Assembly: GCF_019969845.1 (NCBI RefSeq)
Contig: NZ_JAHXYR010000003.1
Span: forward strand, 1 to 64,000
DNA: 64,000 nucleotides
From: Sphingobacterium sp. GVS05A
Lineage (GTDB): Bacteria; Bacteroidota; Bacteroidia; Sphingobacteriales; Sphingobacteriaceae
Reading direction: 5' to 3'
The notes under the pieces are model-generated. The model searched no databases. It saw only the letters and a program-made list of their open reading frames with translations, and was not told where the DNA came from. The stretch's first letter is position 1; every line of letters begins with the position of its first letter. Below are positions 26,604-36,222 of this stretch, one piece after another. A program made the position numbers and the translations under genes.

Positions 26604-28394
26604 ATGGTAGATTCTATATTAAGTTTTGTTCGATTTGTTTTCAAATATAAAAACGGTCTTGTAGATAAGATCATGTTCTATGTCAGCATGATTTGTGCTG
26701 CGATAGTTATTTTCAATGTTGGTTATGTAACAGATCCAACTTTAGGGACTCTGCTCGGTAAAACCATTCACTACCTATTTTTTGTGCTTTTCTTTATGAT
26801 TGCATTGCGGGAATCTTCATCCATCTATGCACTGAAGAAAATTGCTGTTGAACATTATTCAGGCTTGTTTATCCTGATTTATTTTATTTTTATTTTGATT
26901 GCACGTTTCGCTGGGATTGATGCGCTATCGGTCTTTTCACGCGAACAGTGGATTTATTTAGGGATCTATATTATTTTTATTGCCGAATTATCGAAAAGCA
27001 CACTCTTTTTCGATAATTTTTATTTTAATCCTACCATCCTATTTGTTATTAGCTTTCTTGTGCTTATCCTAATAGGGACAGTCTTATTGATGCTTCCACG
27101 AACAACGATTGAAGCTCCGCTCAGTTTTGTCGATGCCTTATTTATGGCCACTAGTGCGGTTTGTATAACGGGATTGTCGGTAGCAGATATTTCAATAAAC
27201 TTTAGCATGTTTGGTCAGACCATTATTATTGTATTGATACAGGTTGGAGGATTGGGAATTATGACATTTACAGGATTTTTTGGTTATTTTTTTTCTGGTG
27301 GATTTTCATTCAAAAACCAACTGATGTTTGGTGAAATATTGGGCGAAAATAAAGTAGCATCAGTCATTAAGACATTGTTGACCATGATATTTATAACACT
27401 GTTGTTTGAATTTCTTGGTGCGTTATTGATTTTTAGTACATTGGAAAGGACCGACTTCCCAAATATGGGGAGTATGATTTTCTTCTCAATTTTTCATTCC
27501 ATTTCTTCTTTCTGTAATGCCGGATTTTCTATTTTGTCTGGGGGAATCACCAATGATGCGTATAAGTTCAACTATCCATTTCAATTGGCTCTTTCCTCGT
27601 TGTTTATTCTTGGGGGATTAGGTTTTGGAATCGTGCTCAACTTTTATACCTATATAAAGGAATCTATATTCCTGTGGTACCACCGTTTGATCACGAAGAA
27701 AAAATACAAACATAAAGCCTGGAGTTTTAGCTTCAACTCCAAGTTAGTTCTACTCTGTAATGCGATTATTATTGTTGCGGCAACACTATTCTTTTACTTT
27801 TTGGAACGGAAGAATACGCTTTCCTTAGAAAAGGGCTTAGATGGCGAATGGGCTACGTCTTTTTTTATGGCAAATGCCGCGCGTTCCGCTGGTTACAATA
27901 GTATTGATTTGAGTTTTGTCGGAGCTCCTACTATTTTTCTGATCATGTTACTGATGTGGATAGGAGCCTCTCCAGGGTCTACTGGAGGTGGAGTTAAAGT
28001 GACAACAGTAGCACTTTCTTTTATAAATATTATTTCTTTAGCAAAGGGTAAGGAATATATTGAAATTTTTAAACGAAGAATAGCAGGCGAATCCGTCAAT
28101 AAGGCGTTTGCAATCATTTTATTATCGTTTATAGTCGTTGGGCTCAGTTTTTTTGCCCTTATTTTTACTGATCCAGATAAAAGTATGAAAGATTTGTTGT
28201 TTGAGTCGTTATCAGCATATACGACCTGTGGCTTGAGTTTGGGTATTACACCTTCCTTAAGTATGGGAGGAAAACTGATCATTGTGGTGACCATGCTGGT
28301 TGGTCGTGTTGGTATGTTAACATTATTGGTTGCCTTTATCAAAAATACGACACGTCGGAATATTATATTTCCGGAGGAAAAGATCTTGTTTTAA
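26604..28394 (+). CDS. ktrB: Potassium uptake membrane protein, KtrB/TrkH family
   Basis: This 596-residue channel-like subunit takes up K+ and works with the cytosolic RCK protein encoded next. The core has four pore loops, including ATSAVCITGLSV (first filter region), SSFCNAGFS and TTCGLSLG. The SPGSTGGGVKVTT stretch matches the intramembrane gate. Ahead of the core are about 150 residues with roughly four extra membrane helices, making the protein longer than the compact KtrB of about 450 residues. The start is the ATG at 26604; a TTG at 26592 lies inside the promoter box and is not used. It is followed by ktrA after 110 bp, which has its own promoter. Confidence 0.92.
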   Translation: MVDSILSFVRFVFKYKNGLVDKIMFYVSMICAAIVIFNVGYVTDPTLGTLLGKTIHYLFFVLFFMIALRESSSIYALKKIAVEHYSGLFILIYFIFILIARFAGIDALSVFSREQWIYLGIYIIFIAELSKSTLFFDNFYFNPTILFVISFLVLILIGTVLLMLPRTTIEAPLSFVDALFMATSAVCITGLSVADISINFSMFGQTIIIVLIQVGGLGIMTFTGFFGYFFSGGFSFKNQLMFGEILGENKVASVIKTLLTMIFITLLFEFLGALLIFSTLERTDFPNMGSMIFFSIFHSISSFCNAGFSILSGGITNDAYKFNYPFQLALSSLFILGGLGFGIVLNFYTYIKESIFLWYHRLITKKKYKHKAWSFSFNSKLVLLCNAIIIVAATLFFYFLERKNTLSLEKGLDGEWATSFFMANAARSAGYNSIDLSFVGAPTIFLIMLLMWIGASPGSTGGGVKVTTVALSFINIISLAKGKEYIEIFKRRIAGESVNKAFAIILLSFIVVGLSFFALIFTDPDKSMKDLLFESLSAYTTCGLSLGITPSLSMGGKLIIVVTMLVGRVGMLTLLVAFIKNTTRRNIIFPEEKILF

Positions 28395-28470
28395 ATGCAT
28401 TCTTTTTTTTACACATAAATTTGAAAATGAAGAGAAGAGGCTGATTTAATAGTATGCGATGCGATTTTAC

Positions 28471-28500
28471 TTGTAAATACAATAAATTTATCTTAGTTTG
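28471..28500 (+). promoter_or_regulatory. ktrA promoter
   Basis: CTTG ending at 28473 is followed after 19 bases by TTAGTTTG (28493-28500), and the ATG follows only four bases later (28505). The sequence closely copies the ktrB promoter, which suggests common control, with a leaderless ktrA mRNA. Confidence 0.6.
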
Positions 28501-28504
28501 AGTT

Positions 28505-29191
28505 ATGAAGTATATTGTTTTAGGGTTAGGGCATTTTGGGCGTTCATTAGGTGTTCATCTTACTGAACTCGGTCATGAAGTGATTGGAGCAGATAAAAGT
28601 TTAAATATAGTGGAGCAGCTCAAAGATAAGATCACGCATACCGTATGTTTGGATACAACAGATCGGGAGGCTGTATCTTCACTGCCCTTGAAAGATGCGC
28701 ATGCTGTAATTGTCGCTATTGGGGAAGATGAGGGAGCATCTCTTATGACTGTAGCACTCCTAAAACAATTAAAAGTAAAGCGTATAATCGGCCGTATTGT
28801 ATCCGAATTGCAGAAAACAGTTCTGGAAGCGATGGAGATCAATGAGTATATTATGCCAGAAGAAGAGGCTGCCGAGCGCTTGGCGATGCGATTGGACAAT
28901 ATCGATATTGTTGATTCCTTTAAGGTTTCAGATCGGTATTCTATTGTTGAAACAAAGGTTCCACAGCGTTATGTTGGTATGACGCTACGAGAGGCTAATC
29001 TGACAAATCTTTATAAAATTATTGTGCTGACCACAGTGAAAATTACAGAGACAAAAAAAGACGGAATCACCAAAGAACAAAAGGAAGCATCTGGTATTGC
29101 CACGTCTGAAACCATCATGGCGGAAGGGGATATCTTAGTTGTTTTTGGTGAATTATCTGATATCAATAAGTTAATTCAAAAAGGAGAATAA
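28505..29191 (+). CDS. ktrA: Potassium uptake regulatory NAD-binding subunit (RCK)
   Basis: The 228-residue cytosolic protein forms the gating ring that opens KtrB. The RCK_N Rossmann domain begins LGLGHFGRSLG (5-15) with the acidic ribose-binding end GADK, and the RCK_C domain occupies about 140-228. The latter contains an insertion rich in Lys and Thr (TETKKDGITKEQKEASG). The ATP/NAD or c-di-AMP ligand cannot be told from sequence. It lies directly between ktrB and a ybjQ gene on the same strand. Confidence 0.93.
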   Translation: MKYIVLGLGHFGRSLGVHLTELGHEVIGADKSLNIVEQLKDKITHTVCLDTTDREAVSSLPLKDAHAVIVAIGEDEGASLMTVALLKQLKVKRIIGRIVSELQKTVLEAMEINEYIMPEEEAAERLAMRLDNIDIVDSFKVSDRYSIVETKVPQRYVGMTLREANLTNLYKIIVLTTVKITETKKDGITKEQKEASGIATSETIMAEGDILVVFGELSDINKLIQKGE

Positions 29192-29195
29192 AATT

Positions 29196-29513
29196 ATGTT
29201 ATTAACAACTACAAGTGTTATCGAGGGACACCAGATCGATCGTTATTTGGGGATTGTTTCTTCAGAGGTTGTTTTGGGAGCGAATGCCATTAAGGATATG
29301 ATGGCTGGATTTAGAGATTTTTTTGGTGGTCGATCCAATTCCTATGAGCGGGCGTTTCAGGAGACTCGTGAGGCCGCATTGCGTGAGTTAGAAGATCGAG
29401 CGAAAGCATTGGGAGCTGACGCGGTCGTTGGCGTACGATTGGATTTTCAAACTGTTGGAACAGGGGGGATGATGATGGTAGGGGCCACGGGGACGGCCGT
29501 TAAAATGAAATAA
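29196..29513 (+). CDS. YbjQ/UPF0145 family protein
   Basis: This 105-residue protein shows the YbjQ family pattern: TTTSVIEGHQIDRYLGIVSSEVVLG at the N-terminus, a helical middle (SYERAFQETREAALRELEDRA) and ADAVVGVRLDFQTVG at the end, where the family forms a small pentameric ring. The biochemical role is unknown; related proteins bind heavy metals or lipids only by suggestion. It starts four bases after ktrA, preceded by one of the few clear Shine-Dalgarno sequences here (AAGGAG, about 29181-29186), so it is translated from the ktrA mRNA. Confidence 0.88.
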   Translation: MLLTTTSVIEGHQIDRYLGIVSSEVVLGANAIKDMMAGFRDFFGGRSNSYERAFQETREAALRELEDRAKALGADAVVGVRLDFQTVGTGGMMMVGATGTAVKMK

Positions 29514-29523
29514 ACTCAAGATA

Positions 29524-29552
29524 GCCCTAATATAATTAGGGCATTTTTTTTA
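29524..29552 (+). terminator. Terminator of the ktrA-ybjQ transcript
   Basis: GCCCTAAT (29524-29531) pairs with ATTAGGGC (29535-29542) around a three-base loop and is followed by a run of eight T, about 10 bases after the ybjQ-type gene. Confidence 0.88.
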
Positions 29553-29703
29553 TAAAAAGGTGGGAATGAATCCATCGTTATTCATTTTCCATGCATTTTT
29601 GGGCTAAACTGTCTTTGATAAATTATAGCAATTTGAGGTTTATTTCATTTCTTCATCTAAGAGAACTGTATTTATGTATTTAATTGATTGCGCATAATTA
29701 TAA

Positions 29704-29734
29704 TTGTATATAAAAACAAATTTATCTAAGTTTG
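29704..29734 (+). promoter_or_regulatory. YfhO gene promoter
   Basis: TTG (29704-29706) and an exact -7 box TAAGTTTG (29727-29734) are separated by 20 bases. The ATG at 29769 is 34 bases further on, so this gene, unlike ktrA, has a normal leader with AGAGGA before the start. Confidence 0.6.
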
Positions 29735-29768
29735 GCTTTTAAGACTTTTAAACAACCTAAGAGGATAA

Positions 29769-32249
29769 ATGAAAAATTGGTTTAAGGCGAATTCAGCACA
29801 TTTGATCGTTATTGCGGTATTTATTGCGCTCGTATTTTTTTATTTCACACCTGTTTGGCAGGGAAAGACACTTGCTCAATCAGATGTTATACAGGCACAA
29901 GCTGGACAAAAGGAATTATTTGATTATAAAGCTAAAGATGGAAAGGCGCCTTTATGGACAAATTCTATGTTTGGAGGAATGCCTACCTATCAAATCTGGC
30001 AGGCAAATGAAAATAATATTGGTACCTACTTGTTGAAAGCGGTGAAGTTCGCCTTTCCAAGTCCGATGGACACCGTGTTGTTTTATCTATTGGGGGCCTA
30101 CTTTCTTTTCAGCGTATTACGCATCAAACCCTGGCTCGCTGCGGTGGGCGCAGTTGCAATAGCCTTTACTTCCTACAACTTTATTTATATTGAAGCTGGA
30201 CATATTACCAGGGCAAATGCTATCGCCTTTATACCGCCTGTTATTGCTGCGGTGATTATGTGTTATCGTGGGAGTAAGTTATGGGGACCGGTACTGTTGG
30301 CATTATTTCTTTCCTTGGAAATCCGTGTTAACCACTTACAGACGACTTATTACTTGTTAATGGCGCTGATGGTCTACGTTATTTTTGCCTTAGTCGATGC
30401 AATCAAACAAAAACAAATAAAGGAGTTCTCTATTGCCTCCGGCAGACAGGTAATTGCGGTTATCATTGCTTTAATGGTGAACGCTTCCATTTTATTGCCT
30501 ACCTGGGAATACAGTAAGCTAAGTACACGTGGCCATGCGAATATTACGAAGGTTGACAATAATAATACAAAAGCAAAAGGACTTGATAAAGAGTATGCTT
30601 ATGAATGGAGCCAAGGTGTTGGCGAGACCATGACCTTTATGATTCCTAATGCTTATGGCGGAGCTAGTGGTGGTCAATTGGACGAAAAATCACATGTTGC
30701 CAAATTCTTTATGGAGAAAGGAGGTGTGTCTGAAGTTCAAGCGGGACAGATGGCACAAGGCATGCCAACCTATTGGGGGGACAAACGCTTTACATCAGGC
30801 CCCTGGTATTTTGGAGCGGGCGTTTTCTTCTTGTTTATATTGGGGCTGGTTATTGTTAAAGACCGTTTCAAATGGTGGATATTAACGACTACCATATTAG
30901 CATTGCTTTTGTCATTTGGAAAGAATTTTACATTGGTCTCGGATTTATTCTTTGATTATTTCCCGATGTACAACAAGTTTAGGGCTGTTGAATCCATCCT
31001 TGTTCTCGTTTCAATTACAGTGCCGCTGATGGCTATTATGACAGTGAATGAACTGTTGACACGGGCGAAAGAAATTCCAAACTTGGATAAGAAAGTGCTA
31101 TATACTTTCGCAGGTGTGGGTGGTGTTTGTCTGTTGATTGGTTTGATGCCGGATTTGTTCTTAAACTTCAGAAATGCAGGTCATAATAATTTAATAGAGT
31201 CGTTCACCCAACAGATTGGAGACAAGTCTTTTGCTACGGAGCTGGCCAATCAACTGGTTTTGGATCGTAAAGATATCGCGAGTAAAGATGCTTACCGCTC
31301 CTTTGTGATTATTTTGCTCACATTCGGACTTGTTTGGTTTTACCTTAAGAAAAAGCTTAATGAAGGTGTTTTATTGGGTACCCTGCTTATCTTGTTCTTA
31401 TTCGATTTGTGGAGCGTAGATAAACGCTTTTTGAATGATAAATCCTTTATGGAGAAAGGTGCGACTGCACAGCAGGTGTTTCAGCAACGCGAAGTTGATC
31501 AATTGATTTTGATGGATAAGGATCTGAGTTATCGCGTCCTTGATTTGACGACTGATCCATTTTCTGATGCCCGCCCTTCGTATTTCCATAAATCGTTAGG
31601 AGGCTACCATGCGGCTAAATTAATGCGTTTTCAGGAGATTTTAGAGAATCAATTCAATGGAGCGCTTAATGAAGACGTGCTGGATATGTTCAATGTGCGT
31701 TATTTGATCACAACAGATCCTCAGAATCAATCGCAGCGTATTGTGAGACGGAGCACTGCAGCTGGAAATGCTTGGTTTGTAGACAAGGTGACTTTTGTAA
31801 AAGGAAATGCAGAGGAAATGCAAGCGATCAGCTCTTTTGATCCACGTAAAGAAGCTTTTGTGAATCAACAATACCAGAATGAAATCAAAGCAAAAACTTC
31901 AAGCGCGGCTACAACAGGGGAAATTAAACTGATATCGTATCATCCTGATAAAATGCAGTACGAATATACGGCTACCAATGATGCATTTGCGGTATTCTCC
32001 GAAGTGTTTTATGATAAAGGATGGAAGGCTTATGTTGATGGAAAGGAAATACCAATTATCCGTGCAGATTATTTGTTGAGAGCCTTACAGTTGCCATCAG
32101 GAACACATAAAGTCGAATTTATCTTTGATCCAGAATCACATAAGATGGGTAATCTTTTGACTCTAATATCGTCGATTATCCTTGGATTAGGAGTAGCAGC
32201 AGCAGCATATTTCTCATTACGGGAGACAAAAAAAGAAACAGCTGCATAG
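29769..32249 (+). CDS. YfhO family membrane protein
   Basis: The 826-residue protein has an N-terminal membrane helix (about 12-28), a series of ten or more further helices up to about residue 560, and a soluble C-terminal region of about 230 residues ending in one more helix (ISSIILGLGVAAAAYFSL). This is the YfhO arrangement, a GT-C-like fold probably used for glycosyl transfer to envelope polymers, such as lipoteichoic acid in Firmicutes. In Bacteroidota the substrate is unknown. WTNSMFGGMPTYQ near residue 60 is the conserved first periplasmic loop with an acceptor-site look. It is transcribed alone and ends in a terminator that overlaps its stop codon. Confidence 0.85.
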   Translation: MKNWFKANSAHLIVIAVFIALVFFYFTPVWQGKTLAQSDVIQAQAGQKELFDYKAKDGKAPLWTNSMFGGMPTYQIWQANENNIGTYLLKAVKFAFPSPMDTVLFYLLGAYFLFSVLRIKPWLAAVGAVAIAFTSYNFIYIEAGHITRANAIAFIPPVIAAVIMCYRGSKLWGPVLLALFLSLEIRVNHLQTTYYLLMALMVYVIFALVDAIKQKQIKEFSIASGRQVIAVIIALMVNASILLPTWEYSKLSTRGHANITKVDNNNTKAKGLDKEYAYEWSQGVGETMTFMIPNAYGGASGGQLDEKSHVAKFFMEKGGVSEVQAGQMAQGMPTYWGDKRFTSGPWYFGAGVFFLFILGLVIVKDRFKWWILTTTILALLLSFGKNFTLVSDLFFDYFPMYNKFRAVESILVLVSITVPLMAIMTVNELLTRAKEIPNLDKKVLYTFAGVGGVCLLIGLMPDLFLNFRNAGHNNLIESFTQQIGDKSFATELANQLVLDRKDIASKDAYRSFVIILLTFGLVWFYLKKKLNEGVLLGTLLILFLFDLWSVDKRFLNDKSFMEKGATAQQVFQQREVDQLILMDKDLSYRVLDLTTDPFSDARPSYFHKSLGGYHAAKLMRFQEILENQFNGALNEDVLDMFNVRYLITTDPQNQSQRIVRRSTAAGNAWFVDKVTFVKGNAEEMQAISSFDPRKEAFVNQQYQNEIKAKTSSAATTGEIKLISYHPDKMQYEYTATNDAFAVFSEVFYDKGWKAYVDGKEIPIIRADYLLRALQLPSGTHKVEFIFDPESHKMGNLLTLISSIILGLGVAAAAYFSLRETKKETAA

Positions 32250-32265
32250 CAAGCTGTTTCTTTTT
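32229..32265. terminator. Terminator overlapping the YfhO stop codon
   Basis: AAAAAGAAACAGCT (ending at 32243) pairs with AGCTGTTTCTTTTT (32252-32265). The upstream arm lies in the last codons of the YfhO gene and the stop codon sits in the loop region. It separates that gene from convergent rnhB. Confidence 0.8.
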
Positions 32266-32278
32266 AAAGGTTAAAGCT

Positions 32279-32875
32279 TTAGAATAATTTGAGCTGTGGG
32301 TCAGTTATTCTAAAGCTTTTTCTATGATGTGGTGTCGAACCATATTCGAGCACTGCAGTCCGATGCTTTACGGTCGGATAGCCTTTGTTATTAAGCCAAT
32401 CATAAGCGGGGTAATCCGAAGCAATATTGTCCATGTATTCGTCGCGGTAGGTTTTGGCCAAGATGGAGGCTGCTGCAATAGAAAGATATTTCCCATCACC
32501 TTTTATGATGCATGAATGGGGGGTCTCTTGGTAAGGAATAAACCTGTTCCCGTCCACAATAATATATTCCGCTTTTATCTGTAGCCTATCTAAGGCTTTA
32601 TGCATGGCAAGATAACTGGCATTGTGAATATTGATGCGGTCTATTTCTTCCGCAGAGACACTCGCCACAGCATAGGCAAGTGCTTCCCGTTCAATGATTG
32701 GACGCAATGCCATTCGTTTTTTTTCGCTTAATTTTTTCGAATCGTTCAGAAGTTCATGGTGATAATCAGCCGGGAAAATTACTGCTGCAGCAAAGACTGG
32801 ACCCGCCAAACAACCTCTGCCGGCCTCGTCACATCCAGCTTCAACCTGTTGATCTTGATAATATGATAATAGCAT
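32279..32875 (-). CDS. rnhB: Ribonuclease HII
   Basis: RNase HII cuts the RNA part of RNA-DNA hybrids and starts ribonucleotide excision repair. The 198-residue protein begins the fold with EAGCDEAGRGCLAGPV, where the DEAGRG motif supplies the first two catalytic acids (Asp16, Glu17). It has the ASVSAEEIDRINIHNAS helix, VDGNRF with a further catalytic Asp, and SIAAASILAKTYRD. Length is normal. It is convergent with the YfhO gene; upstream lies about 225 bp of non-coding DNA shared with the divergent receptor gene. Confidence 0.96.
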   Translation of the reverse strand: MLLSYYQDQQVEAGCDEAGRGCLAGPVFAAAVIFPADYHHELLNDSKKLSEKKRMALRPIIEREALAYAVASVSAEEIDRINIHNASYLAMHKALDRLQIKAEYIIVDGNRFIPYQETPHSCIIKGDGKYLSIAAASILAKTYRDEYMDNIASDYPAYDWLNNKGYPTVKHRTAVLEYGSTPHHRKSFRITDPQLKLF

Positions 32876-33100
32876 TTTTCTAGTTCTGTAAATGAACGAA
32901 AGTACAAATAAAATTAGAGTTATGCATTGTAACTTCTGTGTGAATAATGCCCTTTTACATTAATTAACACTAATAATATCTTCTTTTGTAAAGATTTAGA
33001 ATGCACTGTTGTGAATAGAAATGAAGAGAAGTTGCTTAAACTTACACTGGGGCATTCGGTCAAATAATTTGTCAATTATAGAAATATAAAAATAGATGTT

Positions 33101-35938
33101 ATGAGAGGCTTCATGCTTTTTTTGTTGAGTATGTTAACGGGATGGACTGTATATGGCCAGACGAGAAGCGTACAAGGAATGTTGAAAGACGACAAGAACC
33201 GAGTTGTCGCTGGAGCAACAGTTAAGTTGACTTCAAAATTGGATTCTATGGTAGCAGGTTCAAACATGGCCGGTATTTTCATCTTTGATAGGATCAAGGC
33301 GGATACGTTTAAGATTACCGTTTCTAATTTAGGATTTGAACGTTTTGAAAAGGAGTTTGATTTTCCTAAGGGAGAAGTAAAATACATTATCCCAAGTTTG
33401 ACCTTGCAACAGAATTCGCAGATGCTTGAGGAGGTTGTTGTGGATGGGGTACCTACCGTGGTTGTGAAAAGTGATACGCTGGAGTACACAATGAAGGATC
33501 TGAAGTTACGTGATGGGGCGGTAGCAGAGGATGCTTTGAAAAAATTACAAGGCGTTGAAGTCGATAAAGATGGGAATGTTACCGCGCAGGGTGAATCTGT
33601 AAAGAGGGTCAGAATTAATGGCAAAGACTTCTTTGGAGGTGATGTTAAGACAGCGACACAGAATCTTCCGGCCAATATTGTGCAAAAAATGCAGATTATT
33701 GATGATTATGGGGACATGGCTAATATTACAGGCAACAAGAACGGCGATTCCGAAAAAGTACTGAACATCCAGATCGATCCCAAATATAACCAAGGCCATA
33801 TGACAACGCTCCGTGCTGGGTATGGAACGGAGGATCGTTATCAGGCAACAGGAATGTGGATGGGGATGCGTGAAGGGGAGCAGATTTCTGTACTAGGGAA
33901 CTTAAACAATACCAATGCACCCTTGTTTGATTTCAATACAACAGGTGGTGGCGCTCGACGTGGTCAAGGCGGTGGTGGACGTCGTGGCGGAGGTATGTTT
34001 GGCGGTTCAGATGGGCTTACGAAAATTGGCTCCATTGGGCTTAATTTTCGCAAGGATTTTTCTGATAAGCTGACTGCGTATGGTAGCTATAGCTATAGCC
34101 ACAGTAATAATACAACATTGTCACAGCGATTTCAGGAAAACACGCTTCCTAATATCATGCAAACGGATAGTGTTACTTCTAATAGCAACACGATTGGCGG
34201 TAGTCATCGTTTTGAGGCAAATGTGGAGTGGAAACCCTCAGCCAATGACTATATTAAAATCTCACCACAGTTTGGTTACGATGAAAGTGATGTAACAACA
34301 TTTTCTGAATCAACTACCTATCGCAACAACGCATTTAACAATTCACAAAAACAGGATATAATCGCTAATTCGACAGCTCCTCGATTTGGTGTCAGCGGAT
34401 TATACAATCGTAAACTGAATGATAAAGGCAGAAATGTTTTTGTAAACATGAACTTCAATAACGCAAAAACGGAAAAGGACCAAAACGCAATCTTGGATAG
34501 GTTATTGGCAGATCCTAATAATGCAGATGCTCCTTTAAGTTCGATTTATGAGAAAACGATTTTAGAGGCCAGCAATAAAAGCTGGAACGCAGGTGCTTCG
34601 TTGAACTATACAGAGCCACTTTCAGAAAAAGGAAGATTAGAGTTTACCTATGATTTCAACAAGAATAAATATGATAATTCCAATAGACAGGAAGGTCGTA
34701 ATATGGCTGGGGAGCTGATTGCTAATGATCCTAAATTGAATTTTGACTATAATTATGATTATTCTTTCTCAACACATAAAGTAGGTGCTAATTATCTATA
34801 TAATGGCGATAAAATCACCTATTCCATTGGGGCTGCTGCACAACCGTCTCAATTGCGGGGGGATGCAATCAGTTCGGGATTAATTGTTCCGATACATCGC
34901 AACAATATGAATTGGATGCCAATTGCGCGATTTGAGTATAAGTTCTCCCGACAATCCAATATTTCAGTGAACTATTCCGGCACGCCAAATGAACCGTCAG
35001 TTACCCAGATTCTACCCTTTGATATGAGTACAAATCGTACGAGTATAGTCATCGGTAATGCAAATCTAAATCCCGAGTTTAGCCACCAATTGAATATGCG
35101 TTTTCGCAAAAATGATTTTCAGAAAGGGAATAACTTCTTCGCTTTTGTCAATGCTGGCCTGACAAATAATAAAATTGTGAGCCTTAGCAAGAGTTATTTT
35201 GATGATTTAATAGATTATCAGACAGGACAAACAAATTCCACCTTAATTTCCGAAACACGGTATTTGAATGAAACTAATGACAAACCATTTAATGTTAGTT
35301 CTTTTTATCATTATGGGAAATCACTAAAAGAAAAAACCTACAATATTATGTTGATGGGGGGAGTTTCTTATAACAAAAACATAGGTTATATTTCTACGGA
35401 GAAGGACGATAATATTGGTCAAAAAAATATTGCCCGCAATATTGTATTTAATCAGGGCTTGATGTTTAGGTATAATCCTTCCGAAAATCTAGAAATAAAT
35501 CCTGGAGTTCGTTATCAATACAATCATACGGAAAATTCATTGACAAATCGAACAACCAATGTTTCTTCTTGGACACCGACTTTGATTGGTTCAATAAATA
35601 TTACACCGACAACAATTTTTGGGGCAGATCTTTCAAAACAGTTTAATAGTGGTTATGGTGCGGGGATCAATGCAAATCCATTTGTTATTAATACTTATGT
35701 TGAGCAAAAGTTCTTAAAGGAACAACGTGGTACTATACGTCTGCAGGCATTTGATTTGCTGAACGAACAGACCAATGTATCTAGAACAGTGAACGAATCC
35801 ATGATCACGGATAGTCGTACGAATCGCCTCGGACGTTATTTTATGCTGTTATTCACCTATAAATTCCAGAAGTTTGCAATGGGGCCCCCACAAGGGGGAG
35901 ATGACTTTCATGGAGGTATGAGAAGACCCCGTATGTAA
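33101..35938 (+). CDS. Outer-membrane beta-barrel protein with CarboxypepD-reg domain
   Basis: The 945-residue protein has a signal peptide (cut near VYGQ, residue 20), a carboxypeptidase-regulatory-like domain (about 24-105, GMLKDDKNRVVAGATVKL), a plug-like region (about 112-230, with EEVVVDGVPTVVVKSDTL and LPANIVQKMQIIDDYG), and a long beta barrel of the OMP_b-brl_3 type. It is related to TonB-dependent receptors, but no TonB box is obvious. Odd points are a Gly/Arg-rich insert (GGGARRGQGGGGRRGGG, about 281-297) and a C-terminus ending in Gly/His/Arg (GGDDFHGGMRRPRM) rather than an aromatic residue. The cargo is unknown. It is transcribed alone. Confidence 0.85.
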   Translation: MRGFMLFLLSMLTGWTVYGQTRSVQGMLKDDKNRVVAGATVKLTSKLDSMVAGSNMAGIFIFDRIKADTFKITVSNLGFERFEKEFDFPKGEVKYIIPSLTLQQNSQMLEEVVVDGVPTVVVKSDTLEYTMKDLKLRDGAVAEDALKKLQGVEVDKDGNVTAQGESVKRVRINGKDFFGGDVKTATQNLPANIVQKMQIIDDYGDMANITGNKNGDSEKVLNIQIDPKYNQGHMTTLRAGYGTEDRYQATGMWMGMREGEQISVLGNLNNTNAPLFDFNTTGGGARRGQGGGGRRGGGMFGGSDGLTKIGSIGLNFRKDFSDKLTAYGSYSYSHSNNTTLSQRFQENTLPNIMQTDSVTSNSNTIGGSHRFEANVEWKPSANDYIKISPQFGYDESDVTTFSESTTYRNNAFNNSQKQDIIANSTAPRFGVSGLYNRKLNDKGRNVFVNMNFNNAKTEKDQNAILDRLLADPNNADAPLSSIYEKTILEASNKSWNAGASLNYTEPLSEKGRLEFTYDFNKNKYDNSNRQEGRNMAGELIANDPKLNFDYNYDYSFSTHKVGANYLYNGDKITYSIGAAAQPSQLRGDAISSGLIVPIHRNNMNWMPIARFEYKFSRQSNISVNYSGTPNEPSVTQILPFDMSTNRTSIVIGNANLNPEFSHQLNMRFRKNDFQKGNNFFAFVNAGLTNNKIVSLSKSYFDDLIDYQTGQTNSTLISETRYLNETNDKPFNVSSFYHYGKSLKEKTYNIMLMGGVSYNKNIGYISTEKDDNIGQKNIARNIVFNQGLMFRYNPSENLEINPGVRYQYNHTENSLTNRTTNVSSWTPTLIGSINITPTTIFGADLSKQFNSGYGAGINANPFVINTYVEQKFLKEQRGTIRLQAFDLLNEQTNVSRTVNESMITDSRTNRLGRYFMLLFTYKFQKFAMGPPQGGDDFHGGMRRPRM

Positions 35939-35960
35939 GTCGAACAAAAAAGCTAGCTAA

Positions 35961-35997
35961 AAAATGGTTATAGTGATTTCGCTATGACCGTTTTGCG
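35961..35997 (+). terminator. Weak terminator after the barrel-protein gene
   Basis: GGTTATAG (35966-35973) pairs with CTATGACC (35982-35989) with one mismatch, preceded by an A run and followed by GTTTTG, about 28 bases past the stop codon. Confidence 0.5.
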
Positions 35998-36222
35998 TTT
36001 AAAAATCCCTAGTTTTGCTGAAAATACACCAAAATAGTTAAGTTTGACCTATGGCATATAATATGTTTGAGCTATTGTTGCAATAATGGGTTGACTGTAA
36101 AACATATATTTGGGCGATCTTTTCGCTAATTATCGTAAATAAGGAAAGCTTGGTCGGTTTGTGAGGAGGAAATGCGTTTAGGGAAGTGAGAATAGATCAA
36201 TTAAAGAAATTTCATAAACTGA

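Noticed and set aside
33076..33675. 199-codon antisense frame within the outer-membrane barrel gene
   Set aside because: It is fully opposite to a well-supported gene, shows no recognisable domain and reflects codon bias of the real strand.
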